Assembly (NCBI GenBank): GCA_965247225.1
Contig: CBDFGT010000019.1
Span: 124,001-188,000, forward strand
DNA from: CBDFGT01 sp965247225
Lineage (GTDB): Bacteria; Pseudomonadota; Alphaproteobacteria; Rhizobiales; Rhizobiaceae
Reading direction: 5' to 3'
DNA length: 64,000 bases
In this document: piece by piece, positions 24,474-33,068 of the stretch
Position numbering within the stretch: the stretch's first letter is position 1
Layout of the letters: the number at the start of each line of letters is the position of its first letter
Notes under the pieces: generated by a model
Database searches by the model: none
Told to the model about the DNA's origin: nothing
What the model saw: only the letters and a program-made list of their open reading frames with translations
Translations under genes and position numbers: made by a program

Positions 24474-25423
24474 TGGTGCGCAACCGTTTGATCGTCGATA
24501 CGGATGGTGGCGTCGATGACGCCCAGGCACTGGTCATGCTGATCGGTAATGGTGTCGTTCCTTTTGCCGTAACCACTGTATTCGGTAATGTCGGGCTGGA
24601 TGAGGCCACCCGAAACACACTGGCCGTGCTGGCGACGTTGGGCGTTGACTGTCCAGTCTATGAAGGGTGCCATCAGCCTTTGATCCAGCCGGTGATTGAT
24701 GCCAAAAATGTCCATGGCGAAGACGGTCTGGGCGGAGCGGCACGTCCGGTCGAGATCGCAAAGGCTAGCGATGGCCATGCCGTTGATTTCCTTCGCCGGG
24801 TCTTGACGGAGGCTGCGGCCAGCGGCGAGCGCATCGACATTATAATGATCGGCCCCTTGACCAATATGGCCATGGCCCTCAGGCTTTCACCTGATATTGT
24901 GCACGGTATTGGTCGTCTGGTGATCATGGGCGGAACGCTCCTTGGCAGGGGCAACGTCACCCCCGCTGCCGAGTTCAACATCTATGCTGATCCCGAAGCC
25001 GCAAGCATCGTCTTTTCTGCCGAGATCCAGACCGTTCTGGTGCCTTGGGAAAGTTGTATTGCCCATTTCATGACCGGGCAAGAGACAGACGCAGCCTTCG
25101 CCAGGGCAGGCCCCTCTGCGGCGCGCGAATTCTCTTCATCTCTGTGCTCGCATCTTCGGGCAAATGCCAGGGACCGTGGCCGTGGCGATATCCTCATGTT
25201 CATAGATCCGCTGGCCGCAGCCATCATTGTCGACCCTGAAATCGTGACGGCAAGTATCAAAGGCTCGATCGATACCGCGCTCTCTGCGGGCATCACTCGC
25301 GGCATGACGATCATAGATCCATCGGGGCGCCTGGGAACCCCGGAAAACACCATTGTCGAAAGGGTGGACGGAGAAAGGCTGGCGGCGCTTTATGCCGCAT
25401 CCGTTGCCTATGTCCCGACGTGA
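24473..25423 (+). CDS. Inosine-uridine type nucleoside hydrolase
   Basis: Nucleoside N-ribohydrolase (IunH/RihA family) releasing base and ribose from nucleosides, 316 residues. The calcium-binding N-terminus reads DTDGGVDDAQAL instead of the usual DTDPGIDDA; the Asp residues are kept and only the Pro is replaced by Gly. VHGEDGLGG near residue 82, IGPLTNMAMAL near 124 and EFNIYADPEAASIVF near 163 are the other family motifs. Start and upstream stop overlap (TGATG), implying coupling with the amidohydrolase. It would feed the deaminases of the island with free bases. Confidence 0.92.
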   Translation: MVRNRLIVDTDGGVDDAQALVMLIGNGVVPFAVTTVFGNVGLDEATRNTLAVLATLGVDCPVYEGCHQPLIQPVIDAKNVHGEDGLGGAARPVEIAKASDGHAVDFLRRVLTEAAASGERIDIIMIGPLTNMAMALRLSPDIVHGIGRLVIMGGTLLGRGNVTPAAEFNIYADPEAASIVFSAEIQTVLVPWESCIAHFMTGQETDAAFARAGPSAAREFSSSLCSHLRANARDRGRGDILMFIDPLAAAIIVDPEIVTASIKGSIDTALSAGITRGMTIIDPSGRLGTPENTIVERVDGERLAALYAASVAYVPT

Positions 25424-25463
25424 CAGAAATACATGTTCCAGAAAACCCCAAAGGAGAATCTAT

Positions 25464-26510
25464 ATGTGCCTGCTGAAAACGTTGAAATCCACATCGGCTG
25501 CGGTGATTTTCATGACCTTGGCCACTGGTGCTGCAAGCTCGGTCGAAGCTGCCGACTACAGCAAGGAAAACCCGCTCAAGGTAGCACTGGTCCTTCATGG
25601 CACGCTCGGCGACAAGAGCTTCTTTGACAGCGCCGCTTCCGGGATGAAACTTGCCGAAGAGAAACTGCCGGTGGAAGTGAAGATCATCGAAGCCGGCTAC
25701 CAGAAGGATCGCTGGCAGCCAGCACTCGCCGATGCCGCCGATAGCGATTACGACGTCTTGATTGCCGGTACGTTTGAAATGACCGGCTTTGTTGCCGAAA
25801 TGGCCAAGGATTACCCGGAAAAGAAATTCATCGTCTTCGACGATGCGCCTGATTTCTCGACCAATTGCTGCGCCAATGTGCTCGGCATCCAGTATTTGAC
25901 ATCGTCTGCGGGCTATCTTGCCGGTTATGCTTCTGCCAAGGTCTCGACCACCGGCACTCTTGGCGAAATCCTCGGCATGGAATTCAAGACCGTGACCGAT
26001 TTCGCTGTCGGTTATGAACAGGGTGCCAAGGCCGCCAAGCCCGATATCAAGATCCTGAAGGCCGTTGCAAACACCTTTTCCGATCCGGCAAAGGGCAAGG
26101 AACTGGCACTGGCGCAGATGGGGCAGGGCGCAGACGTGATCTTCCCGATTGCAGGCGGCACCGGCATCGGCGCGTTGCAGGCCGTGCGTGACGCCAAGAA
26201 GCTTGCCGTTGGCGTTGACAGCGATCAGGCGACGATTTTCGCTCCGACCGATCCCGCACAGGCCGATGTGATCTTCACCTCGGTGGAAAAGAAGGTTGGC
26301 CAGTCGCTCTATACCGCACTTGAACAGACCATCGAGGGCAAGGCACCCTATGGTACCGCCCTGCTGTTGGGCCTGAAGGACGGCGCCGTCGGCATTTCCA
26401 GGAATGCCCAGTATGAAAAGCTGGTCCCTGCAGATGTGCGCAAGGAAGTCGACGATCTCGAAAAGAAGATTATCTCTGGTGAAATCACTGTCGACACCTC
26501 GATGAAGTAA
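25464..26510 (+). CDS. BMP-family ABC transporter substrate-binding protein (island copy)
   Basis: Periplasmic binding protein of the basic membrane lipoprotein (BMP/PnrA) family, which binds nucleosides or purine-like ligands, 348 residues. The ATG at 25464 has AAGGAG at 25451-25456. It starts a signal peptide (TLKSTSAAVIFMTLATGAAS, cleavage near VEAA) with no lipobox cysteine. Family landmarks are LVLHGTLGDKSFFDSAASGM near residue 40, KKFIVFDDAPDF near 120 and DVIFPIAGGTGIGALQAV near 222. A GC-rich hairpin follows the stop. Together with the next three genes it forms a complete importer. Confidence 0.92.
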   Translation: MCLLKTLKSTSAAVIFMTLATGAASSVEAADYSKENPLKVALVLHGTLGDKSFFDSAASGMKLAEEKLPVEVKIIEAGYQKDRWQPALADAADSDYDVLIAGTFEMTGFVAEMAKDYPEKKFIVFDDAPDFSTNCCANVLGIQYLTSSAGYLAGYASAKVSTTGTLGEILGMEFKTVTDFAVGYEQGAKAAKPDIKILKAVANTFSDPAKGKELALAQMGQGADVIFPIAGGTGIGALQAVRDAKKLAVGVDSDQATIFAPTDPAQADVIFTSVEKKVGQSLYTALEQTIEGKAPYGTALLLGLKDGAVGISRNAQYEKLVPADVRKEVDDLEKKIISGEITVDTSMK

Positions 26511-26519
26511 TGGTGGCTA

Positions 26520-26542
26520 CCTGCGGCTGCAGAAGCCGCAGG
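26520..26542 (+). promoter_or_regulatory. Hairpin between binding-protein and ATPase genes
   Basis: CCTGCGGCT and AGCCGCAGG form a nine-pair stem with loop GCAGA, ten bases after the binding-protein stop. No T run follows, so it is more likely an mRNA 3'-end stabiliser or partial attenuator that lets the binding protein be made in excess of the membrane parts. Confidence 0.6.
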
Positions 26543-26578
26543 CCCCTGATTTGACACGTGAAAACGAAAAGGAACTCC

Positions 26579-28126
26579 ATGGCGCACTTGCTGGAAGCAC
26601 GCGGGATAGGCAAGACCTATCCCGGCGGCATCGTCGCCAATAACGGCGTCAATCTGATTGTCCAGCCCGGCGAAGTTCATGCCGTTGTGGGCGAGAACGG
26701 CGCTGGCAAATCGACGCTGATGAAGATCCTCTTCGGGCTGGAACAACCCGACAGGGGCGAACTCATCCTCGATGGCCAGCCGATCAGCTTTGGCAGTCCT
26801 AAAGCGGCGATCAAGGCAGGCATCGGCATGGTTTTCCAGCATTTTTCGCTTGTGCCGTCGTTCTCGGTCTATGAAAATGTGGTCATGGGTTCGGAGCCGA
26901 AATCGGGCATCCGGTTTGATCGTGACCGCGCCATCAGCCAGGTTCGCGAACTGTCCGAGCGGTTTCGTCTGACGGTCGATCCTTTGCCTTCGGTCGATTC
27001 CATTCCCGTCGGCCAGCAACAGCGCGTGGAGATCCTCAAAGCGCTTTACCGCGATGCGCGGATTCTGATTCTTGACGAGCCGACAGCGGTTCTGGCTCCG
27101 CAAGAGGTAGATGAGCTTTTCACCGCCGTTCGTGCACTGGTCGCCCAGGGCAGAACCGTGATATTCATTGCCCATAAATTGCCGGAAGTGCTGGAAATAT
27201 CGGATTCGATCACGGTGATGCGTGCCGGCAAGACCGTCGGACAGGTCAGGGCGAAAGATGTGACCGAGCAATCTTTGGCTACGATGATGGTCGGCCGCGA
27301 AGTTGCCTTGAAGGTTGATCGTGTCTCGACTGAAAAATCCAAAATCGTTCTTGAAGCGGCGGCGCTTGATGTTGTCAAGGAAAATGGCAAGCCTGCCTGT
27401 GTCGATATCAACTTTCGCCTGCGTGCCGGTGAAATTGTCGGCCTTGCCGGGGTCGAGGGCAATGGCCAGCAGGAATTGATGGAAGCCATTGGCGGCCTGC
27501 GTCCGGCGGTATCAGGGAATATATTGATCGATGGAACAGATATTGTGGAACTGGGCGTTCTCGAGCGGCGCGGCGCTGGTCTGGCCAGCATCCCGCAGGA
27601 CCGGATTGCCGAGGGGCTGGCGACCGGGGCCTCGCTGGCGGAGAACATGGTGGCAACGCGGTTGACTGATCGCCGTTTCGTTCGCAACGGCCTGCTCAAT
27701 CTGAAAGCGATCAACGACAATGCCCGCAAGCTGATCGAACAGTTCTCGATCCGCGTCTCCGGACCCCAGGCGGCGGCCGGAACCCTGTCTGGCGGTAACA
27801 TGCAGAAGGTTGTGGTGGCTCGCGAGCTCTCAGAACAGCCGAAAGTGCTGCTGGTCTCTCAGCCGACCCGAGGCGTCGATCTGGGTGCAACCCAGTTCAT
27901 CTGGAAAATGATTACCGAAGCGCGTGACAAGGGAGCCGCTGTGCTTCTGAGCTCCACCGATCTCTCCGAACTGCGCGCTCTGTCGGATCGCTTTCTTGTT
28001 TTCTATCACGGCGAGATCGTCGCAGCACTCGACAATAACGAAGATGTCACCCCCGAATTGCTCGGCAGCTATATGCTCGGCCTCAAGAGACAAACGGACG
28101 ATGATATCAAGGCAGGTTCGCTATGA
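26579..28126 (+). CDS. ABC transporter ATP-binding protein (double ATPase, nucleoside type)
   Basis: Two fused nucleotide-binding domains, 515 residues, as in sugar and BMP-type nucleoside importers (YufO/RbsA-like). The N-terminal half has Walker A GENGAGKST near residue 40, a signature IPVGQQQRVEIL and Walker B ILILDEPTAVL. The C-terminal half has a degenerate Walker A (GVEGNGQQEL) and the intact signature LSGGNMQK. ATG 26579 is chosen because AAAAGGA sits just before it; a GTG at 26558 is an alternative. The stop overlaps the first permease start (ATGA). Confidence 0.93.
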   Translation: MAHLLEARGIGKTYPGGIVANNGVNLIVQPGEVHAVVGENGAGKSTLMKILFGLEQPDRGELILDGQPISFGSPKAAIKAGIGMVFQHFSLVPSFSVYENVVMGSEPKSGIRFDRDRAISQVRELSERFRLTVDPLPSVDSIPVGQQQRVEILKALYRDARILILDEPTAVLAPQEVDELFTAVRALVAQGRTVIFIAHKLPEVLEISDSITVMRAGKTVGQVRAKDVTEQSLATMMVGREVALKVDRVSTEKSKIVLEAAALDVVKENGKPACVDINFRLRAGEIVGLAGVEGNGQQELMEAIGGLRPAVSGNILIDGTDIVELGVLERRGAGLASIPQDRIAEGLATGASLAENMVATRLTDRRFVRNGLLNLKAINDNARKLIEQFSIRVSGPQAAAGTLSGGNMQKVVVARELSEQPKVLLVSQPTRGVDLGATQFIWKMITEARDKGAAVLLSSTDLSELRALSDRFLVFYHGEIVAALDNNEDVTPELLGSYMLGLKRQTDDDIKAGSL

Positions 28127-29208
28127 GCCCTCTGGCTGCCCAAAGGATCAAATTGGTCAGGTCCGAGGGCTTGCGGGCGCTGACGGCGCTGGTTATCGCC
28201 CTATTCGTGGCCTTTCTGATCGTGCTTGCCATTTCGCAGAAACCGTTCGAAACATTCACCACCCTGCTTTCCGGCCCCATGACCTCCAAACGCACGATCG
28301 GTCTTTGGATTGATGATGTGGCCAAGCTCACGGTGACAGGACTAGCCTTCAGCCTTGTCTTTCAGGCCCGCCAATTCGCCCTGGGGGTGCAGGGTCAAGT
28401 GTATATCGGTGGTCTCTGCGCGGCAATGGTTGCGCTTTCGCCGTTGGGGACAACTTTCATAGGTATGCCGCTTGCCGTTCTCGCCGCTATGGCTGGTGGC
28501 GCGGTTTATGGTTTTATCCCCGGCTACGCCAAGGCCAAGCTAGGTGCCAATGAAATCGTATCCTCGCTGATGCTGAATTATATCGCGATCAATATCGTCA
28601 CCTATCTGGTCCGTGTGCCGCTGGTTGCCGGGCAGGGTCTTTTGTCGACACCCGATTTTCCCGCCAATGTGGTGTTTCCGGCCCTTGTTGCCCGTACGCG
28701 TATCGATTTAGGCCTGATTCTGGCGGCGGTGGCGGTAATTGCCACATGGTTTGCACTCTATCGTACCAGTTGGGGCCTCAAGTTGCGTCTGGTCGGGCAC
28801 AATCCACGCTTCGCAAAATATGCAGGGATCAAGGCCACATTCATCATGGTATCGGCGATGACTGCCTCGGGTGCACTGGGTGGATTGCTGGGCGCGATGT
28901 TTGTGCAGGGTAAGGCCTATGGCAAGCTGGGCGTGATGTTTGAAGGCAACCTTGCTTTCGAAGGTATTTTGATCGCCATCGTCGCCAAAAACAGACCGCT
29001 TGCCGTGCCGGTGGTGGCGTTGTTCTATGGCTATCTACGTCAGGGCGCATTGATAATGGGCATCCGGACCGACGTTCCGACCGAAGTGATTTCGGTCGTT
29101 CAGGCGGTCATTATCTTGCTCGTCGCCTCATCCTTCTCCATAGGCGGGCGCAAATTACTCGCACGGCTCTTTGCCCGCAAGAGCCAGGCCAGCGAGGTCA
29201 GCGGATGA
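28123..29208 (+). CDS. ABC transporter permease (BMP-type importer, first subunit)
   Basis: Membrane subunit of the branched-chain/sugar-type permease family (BPD_transp_2), 361 residues with about ten hydrophobic segments. The first is near residues 22-42 (LTALVIALFVAFLIVLAI). The family segment GANEIVSSLMLNYIA occurs near residue 144, and the cytoplasmic loop GLKLRLVGHNPRFAKYAGI near 213 probably contacts the ATPase. It overlaps both neighbours by four bases (ATGA each side), so the importer genes are tightly coupled. Confidence 0.92.
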   Translation: MSPLAAQRIKLVRSEGLRALTALVIALFVAFLIVLAISQKPFETFTTLLSGPMTSKRTIGLWIDDVAKLTVTGLAFSLVFQARQFALGVQGQVYIGGLCAAMVALSPLGTTFIGMPLAVLAAMAGGAVYGFIPGYAKAKLGANEIVSSLMLNYIAINIVTYLVRVPLVAGQGLLSTPDFPANVVFPALVARTRIDLGLILAAVAVIATWFALYRTSWGLKLRLVGHNPRFAKYAGIKATFIMVSAMTASGALGGLLGAMFVQGKAYGKLGVMFEGNLAFEGILIAIVAKNRPLAVPVVALFYGYLRQGALIMGIRTDVPTEVISVVQAVIILLVASSFSIGGRKLLARLFARKSQASEVSG

Positions 29209-30149
29209 TCGAACTCTTCCATGTGGTGATTTCCTATACCTTTTTCGTAACCGTCATCCGTGCAACCACACCACTGCTATTTGCGACCCTGGGTGGGCTG
29301 ATCTCGGATCTGTCAGGTGCGCTCAATGTCGCGCTCGAGGGCATGATGTTGATTGCCGCATTGACTGCGGTGATCGTTTCAGTCTATGCGCCCTGGTATG
29401 TGGCTGTGCTGGCTGCCATACTGATGGGCAGCTTATTCGGTGCCGTGATCGCGTTTTTTCACCTGAAGCTCAAGGCCGACATCATCCTCGCCGGTTTTGC
29501 CATCAATATTCTGGCAGCAGGCGGAACGGTCTTCGTTCTTTCGCTGGTCACTGGCGGTGACAAGGGTACCTCAATCAACCTTGCTTCCAAATCGATTCCG
29601 GCGCTTGATCTTTCCTTCCTCTCTGCAATTCCCGTAATCGGAAGCGTGCTGTCTGGACTGCTGTCAGGCCATTCCATGCTCAGTTGGCTGGCTGTACTGA
29701 CCGTGATCGGCATCTGGTTCTTCCTCTATCACATGCCGCAGGGTCTATGGCTGAGGGGCGTGGGCGAATATGCACCGGCACCGGAAGCGGCAGGCGTGGA
29801 TGTCGGAATGATCCGCGTCTGGGCGCTGGTGGCATCAGGCGCACTGGTTGGATTGGGCGGTGCCCAACTCGCCATGTTCAATTATATCGGTTTCACCCGT
29901 GACATGACGGCCGGGCGCGGCTTCATCGCCCTGGGCGCGGTTCTGCTCGGTGCCCGCAATCCTGTTGGTGCCTTGCTGGCATCCTTGCTGTTCGGCATGT
30001 TCGAGGCGCTGTCGATCATTATGCCGGGCCTGTTTTCCTGGATACCCTCGGAGATCATAGTGTCAATTCCATTTGCCGTGACTGTGCTGGCGCTGTTCAT
30101 TTTCAGCTACCGGACCATGAGAGCGCGACAGCTGAAGGCGTCATCATAG
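29205..30149 (+). CDS. ABC transporter permease (BMP-type importer, second subunit)
   Basis: Second membrane subunit, 314 residues, same family but distinct subgroup. The N-terminal TPLLFATLGGLISDLSGALN and LNVALEGMMLI are typical of the YufQ-like partner, and AAGVDVGMIRVWAL near residue 196 is the loop before the last membrane segments. It is the last gene of the operon. No clear terminator follows; about 210 bases later comes a degraded mobile region. Confidence 0.92.
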   Translation: MIELFHVVISYTFFVTVIRATTPLLFATLGGLISDLSGALNVALEGMMLIAALTAVIVSVYAPWYVAVLAAILMGSLFGAVIAFFHLKLKADIILAGFAINILAAGGTVFVLSLVTGGDKGTSINLASKSIPALDLSFLSAIPVIGSVLSGLLSGHSMLSWLAVLTVIGIWFFLYHMPQGLWLRGVGEYAPAPEAAGVDVGMIRVWALVASGALVGLGGAQLAMFNYIGFTRDMTAGRGFIALGAVLLGARNPVGALLASLLFGMFEALSIIMPGLFSWIPSEIIVSIPFAVTVLALFIFSYRTMRARQLKASS

Positions 30150-30360
30150 GTTTTTATGAAACGAAAATTCAGACATAAAATCAATATGCAATAGCGGCAG
30201 GAAGTTCTCGCCGCAATACCCCGTCATCATCTGTACATCATCGAAAACAAGCCTCTCTGGAAACAAGTGCTTGCTGTCACGGATATAACGCATAGCGTTG
30301 GAAGCTGATTGGCACCCAAGCCCGTTGACATTCATGTGATTGCGAGATGGATGGCGCGAA

Positions 30361-30470
30361 TTAAAGCATGTCACGCAAAACTGTGCAGCGGTTTTGCGAT
30401 AACGACATGCGTACAAACTAAAGACTTGAAGCGTGGCAATCGAATCTGGAAGATCGCAACACGCTTTAAG
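30361..30470 (+). repeat. RIME/Bru-RS-like palindromic repeat, copy A
   Basis: About 110 bases with two palindromes: GCATGTC...GACATGC enclosing GCGGTTTTGCGATAAC, and GCGTGGCAA...TCGCAACACGC. Nearly identical in reverse complement to copy D (62433-62540), and related to copies B and C. Length and two-palindrome layout agree with rhizobial RIME1 and Brucella Bru-RS elements. Confidence 0.85.
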
Positions 30471-30479
30471 GTGAAAGCG

Positions 30480-30737
30480 GCGAATCTTTCATGAGTCTTT
30501 CATAATGCGTTGCGATGCCTCTGAACTGTTTGAGATCGCAAAAGAAGCTCTCGACAAGATGCCACCAGCGATACATTGCAAAATCACAGGGGTGCTGTCG
30601 TGGCGCTGTCCGGGAAGCAGAACGAAGCGGGCAAGATTTGCGAGCGAATCGATGAGGGCTACGATCTTCGTTGTCAGTCCGCCGCGTGAGCGTCCGATGG
30701 CCTGATGACAAGACCCCCTTTTGCCCCATGCCGTCAA
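30480..30737 (-). pseudogene. Deleted IS5-family transposase remnant
   Basis: On the minus strand one frame reads GRSRGGLTTKIVALIDSLAN and LLPGQRHDS, and another frame then reads HLVESFFCDLKQFRGIATHYE. These are the middle and C-terminal signatures of IS5-family (IS427-like) DDE transposases. The segment between them, which should hold a catalytic Asp, is missing, and the two parts are in different frames. The N-terminal third is also absent and no terminal inverted repeats are visible. It is inactive. Confidence 0.82.
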
Positions 30738-30738
30738 G

Positions 30739-30814
30739 TGGTGAGAGCGATGGGATTCGAACCCATGACCTACTGATTAAAAGTCAGTTGCTCTACCGGC
30801 TGAGCTACGCTCTC
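30739..30814 (-). tRNA. tRNA-Lys (anticodon TTT)
   Basis: A 76-nt cloverleaf on the minus strand: acceptor GAGAGCG/CGCTCTC, D arm GCTC...GAGC, anticodon stem ACTGA/TCAGT with loop CTTTTAA (anticodon TTT), T arm ATGGG TTCGAAT CCCAT, and encoded CCA at 30741-30739. It lies immediately beside the IS remnant. Confidence 0.97.
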
Positions 30815-30993
30815 CCTGGCCGGAAAAGATGCATGACACCCCGGTGGAAGTGGTCGCTACATACGGCTGTCACCTGCGATGGTCAACCCAAAAAATCGTC
30901 TGGTGCGGATGTTTTGCATTTTCACGGGGCGATCACGCAAATGCGACTGGCAAGTCAGGGCATTGCGGTCTATGGAACCGTGCAATGACCAGA

Positions 30994-31091
30994 AATGTGT
31001 CGAGCAAAACTGTGTAAGCAGTTTTGCGATAGCGACATGCGCAAAAACAAAGACTTGAATCGCAGCGAGCGAATCTGGAAGATCGCGACGC
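30994..31091 (+). repeat. RIME/Bru-RS-like palindromic repeat, copy B
   Basis: A more diverged copy in the same orientation as copy A: it shares CAGTTTTGCGATAGCGACATGCG, read in two parts, then AAAGACTTGAA and GCGAATCTGGAAGATCGC. It ends about 30 bases before the ccdA start, so it may lie in the ccdA leader. Confidence 0.8.
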
Positions 31092-31124
31092 TCCCCGGGT
31101 CTGAGCCGGTAGGAGACTTTCACA

Positions 31125-31874
31125 TTGTCCATTGCCGATATTTCCTTCTGGAGCGCGCTCTTTGCCGGCACCCTGTCGTTTCTGTCCCCCTGTGTGCTGC
31201 CTCTGGTTCCGCCCTATCTGTGCTATATGGCCGGTGTTTCTGTCGAGCAGTTCAGGGGAGAGGGGGTTGAGACACACCAGGATAGTGCCCGCCGGGCCGT
31301 TCTGCTGGCTGCCCTGTTTTTCACGCTGGGTTTTTCCACGGTCTTTGTCGCCCTTGGTGCAGGGGCCTCCACGATCGGTGTGCTGCTGCGCCAGAATCTG
31401 GAGATTCTCGCCAGGATCGGCGGTCTCATCATTATCATAATGGGGTTGAATTTCCTTGGTGTGTTCCGCATCGGTCTGCTCGCCCGTGAAGCACGGTTGC
31501 AGGCGCGAGGCCAGCCTGCAACCCTGTCCGGGGCCTATGTGATGGGCCTCGCCTTTGCCTTTGGCTGGACACCCTGTATTGGTCCCATTCTGGGTGCTAT
31601 CCTGGGCGTTGCCGCATCACGGGAGACTGCAGGGCAGGGGGCGATTTTGCTGGCGGTCTATTCGCTGGGTCTTGCCGCGCCGTTCTGGCTGGCAGCGCTT
31701 TTTTCCAACCGGTTCATGGCGTTTCTGCAGCGATTCCGCCATCACCTCGGCAGAGTTGAAAAACTCATGGGTGCCTTGCTCGTCCTGACCGGACTGGCTT
31801 TCCTGTTCGGCTTCATTACGGATGTATCGATCTGGTTTCAGCAAACATTCCCGTTTCTGATGTCGATTGGCTGA
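31125..31874 (+). CDS. ccdA: Cytochrome c biogenesis protein CcdA
   Basis: Inner-membrane thiol transporter that passes reducing power from thioredoxin to the periplasm for cytochrome c maturation, 249 residues with six to seven membrane helices. The two redox cysteines are in SFLSPCVLPLVPPYL near residue 24 and FGWTPCIGPILG near 146. The start is the TTG at 31125, eight bases after AGGAGA at 31111-31116; no ATG fits before the first helix. The 3' end overlaps the convergent serine hydrolase gene by 59 bases. Confidence 0.93.
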   Translation: MSIADISFWSALFAGTLSFLSPCVLPLVPPYLCYMAGVSVEQFRGEGVETHQDSARRAVLLAALFFTLGFSTVFVALGAGASTIGVLLRQNLEILARIGGLIIIIMGLNFLGVFRIGLLAREARLQARGQPATLSGAYVMGLAFAFGWTPCIGPILGAILGVAASRETAGQGAILLAVYSLGLAAPFWLAALFSNRFMAFLQRFRHHLGRVEKLMGALLVLTGLAFLFGFITDVSIWFQQTFPFLMSIG

Positions 31875-32961
31875 TCAATCGGGTTTCTGTCGCAGCTTTT
31901 TCAATTTGATCAACCACGTCGGAAGCTTGAAAATTTTCACCATTGGCCAAAAGGACAATCGTCAGGCCCGTTGTCAGGTTTCGCTGGTAATAGGTGGATG
32001 TCCCAAACCAGTTGCCACTGTGGAAAGCATAGTCCGAGCCGTTGCGGCGTTCCAGAAACCAGCCAAACCCATAGCCGGCAATTCCGTTGACTATGGGCGT
32101 GCCGTCATCGAAAGTTCCATTTTCAAACAATTCTTGTGTTGCACGCCTGTCCAGAAACCGATGATTGAACAAGGCCGTTTCATACCGGGCAAGATCACGC
32201 AGGCTGCTGAAAACATTACCGTCACCTTCGGTCACCGTTGGCTCTGTATGCTCCTTGAAGATACCATTCCTGCCGGAATAGCCTGACACGATTTTCGACT
32301 GGACCTCACTGTCCGGAAGATCGACGATTCCTGTTTCCGTCATGCCCAGTGGCCCGAAAATGCGTTTCTGCAACACGGCATTCAGGCTTTTCTTGCCATC
32401 CGCTTTGGCAATCAGGCTTGCCAGCGCCACATAGCCACTGTCGGAATAGGAAAACCGTGTGCCAGGTGCCCACTCTAGCGGCTGGTGGCCAACCCAGTGC
32501 AACACGTCCCTGTTGGTCATGTCAACGTCATAGGCAAAGGCATCCTTGTTGAGATAGTCCTGCAAGCCGCCGACATGGTGAATCAGATCACCAATGGTCA
32601 CGGGCCGGAAAGAACCGGGCTGTGTGCGAAAGGAGTGAAGGAAATCCGCCACCGGCATGTCCTGACGGATGGTGCCTTCCTTGATCAGCATCATGGCTGC
32701 CATCGCTGTCATCTGCTTGGAAACGGAGGCAAGATCAAAAATCGTGTCGGCGTCTACCGCATCCCCTGTTTCTATATCGGCAACACCGTAGCCTTTCATG
32801 TGAAGGATGAGGCCATTGCGCATGACCAGCACACCGAGGCCGGGCGTGTCTGTGCCCGCATGCTGCCAGGCAATCCTGTCGACGGCCTCAATCCCGGTAT
32901 CTTCTGCCATTGCGCAAAACGGAAGGGCGCAAATCAGGGCTGAAACGATAAAAAGGCGCAT
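31816..32961 (-). CDS. Secreted beta-lactamase-family serine hydrolase
   Basis: Class C beta-lactamase/esterase-type hydrolase, 381 residues. ATG 32961 (GGAGG upstream) begins a signal peptide MRLFIVSALICALPFCAMAE; the TTG at 32985 would add residues before it and is less likely. The nucleophile motif S-x-x-K is in LASVSKQMTAMAAM, and the Tyr motif is YSDSGY instead of Y-x-N. A His-containing HSGNWFGTST stands where KTG-like boxes lie. Peptidase, esterase or penicillin-binding activity cannot be told apart. It overlaps ccdA tail to tail. Confidence 0.87.
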   Translation of the reverse strand: MRLFIVSALICALPFCAMAEDTGIEAVDRIAWQHAGTDTPGLGVLVMRNGLILHMKGYGVADIETGDAVDADTIFDLASVSKQMTAMAAMMLIKEGTIRQDMPVADFLHSFRTQPGSFRPVTIGDLIHHVGGLQDYLNKDAFAYDVDMTNRDVLHWVGHQPLEWAPGTRFSYSDSGYVALASLIAKADGKKSLNAVLQKRIFGPLGMTETGIVDLPDSEVQSKIVSGYSGRNGIFKEHTEPTVTEGDGNVFSSLRDLARYETALFNHRFLDRRATQELFENGTFDDGTPIVNGIAGYGFGWFLERRNGSDYAFHSGNWFGTSTYYQRNLTTGLTIVLLANGENFQASDVVDQIEKAATETRLISQSTSETGMFAETRSIHP

Positions 32962-33068
32962 GCTGCCTCCAACGCTTTTGGTCAATATTTTATTTGCAGA
33001 AATGGCTTGCCCGATGCCGTTTCAGCAGGAATAGAGTTTATGGTAAATTTAATACGGACAATAGTGGC

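Noticed and set aside
30150..30360. Minus-strand frame of ~90 codons after the island importer
   Set aside because: Its first part is the palindromic repeat in translation and the rest resembles nothing known.
30739..30814. tRNA-Lys as attachment site of an integrative element
   Set aside because: No integrase, no direct repeat of the tRNA 3' end, only a deleted transposase is present.
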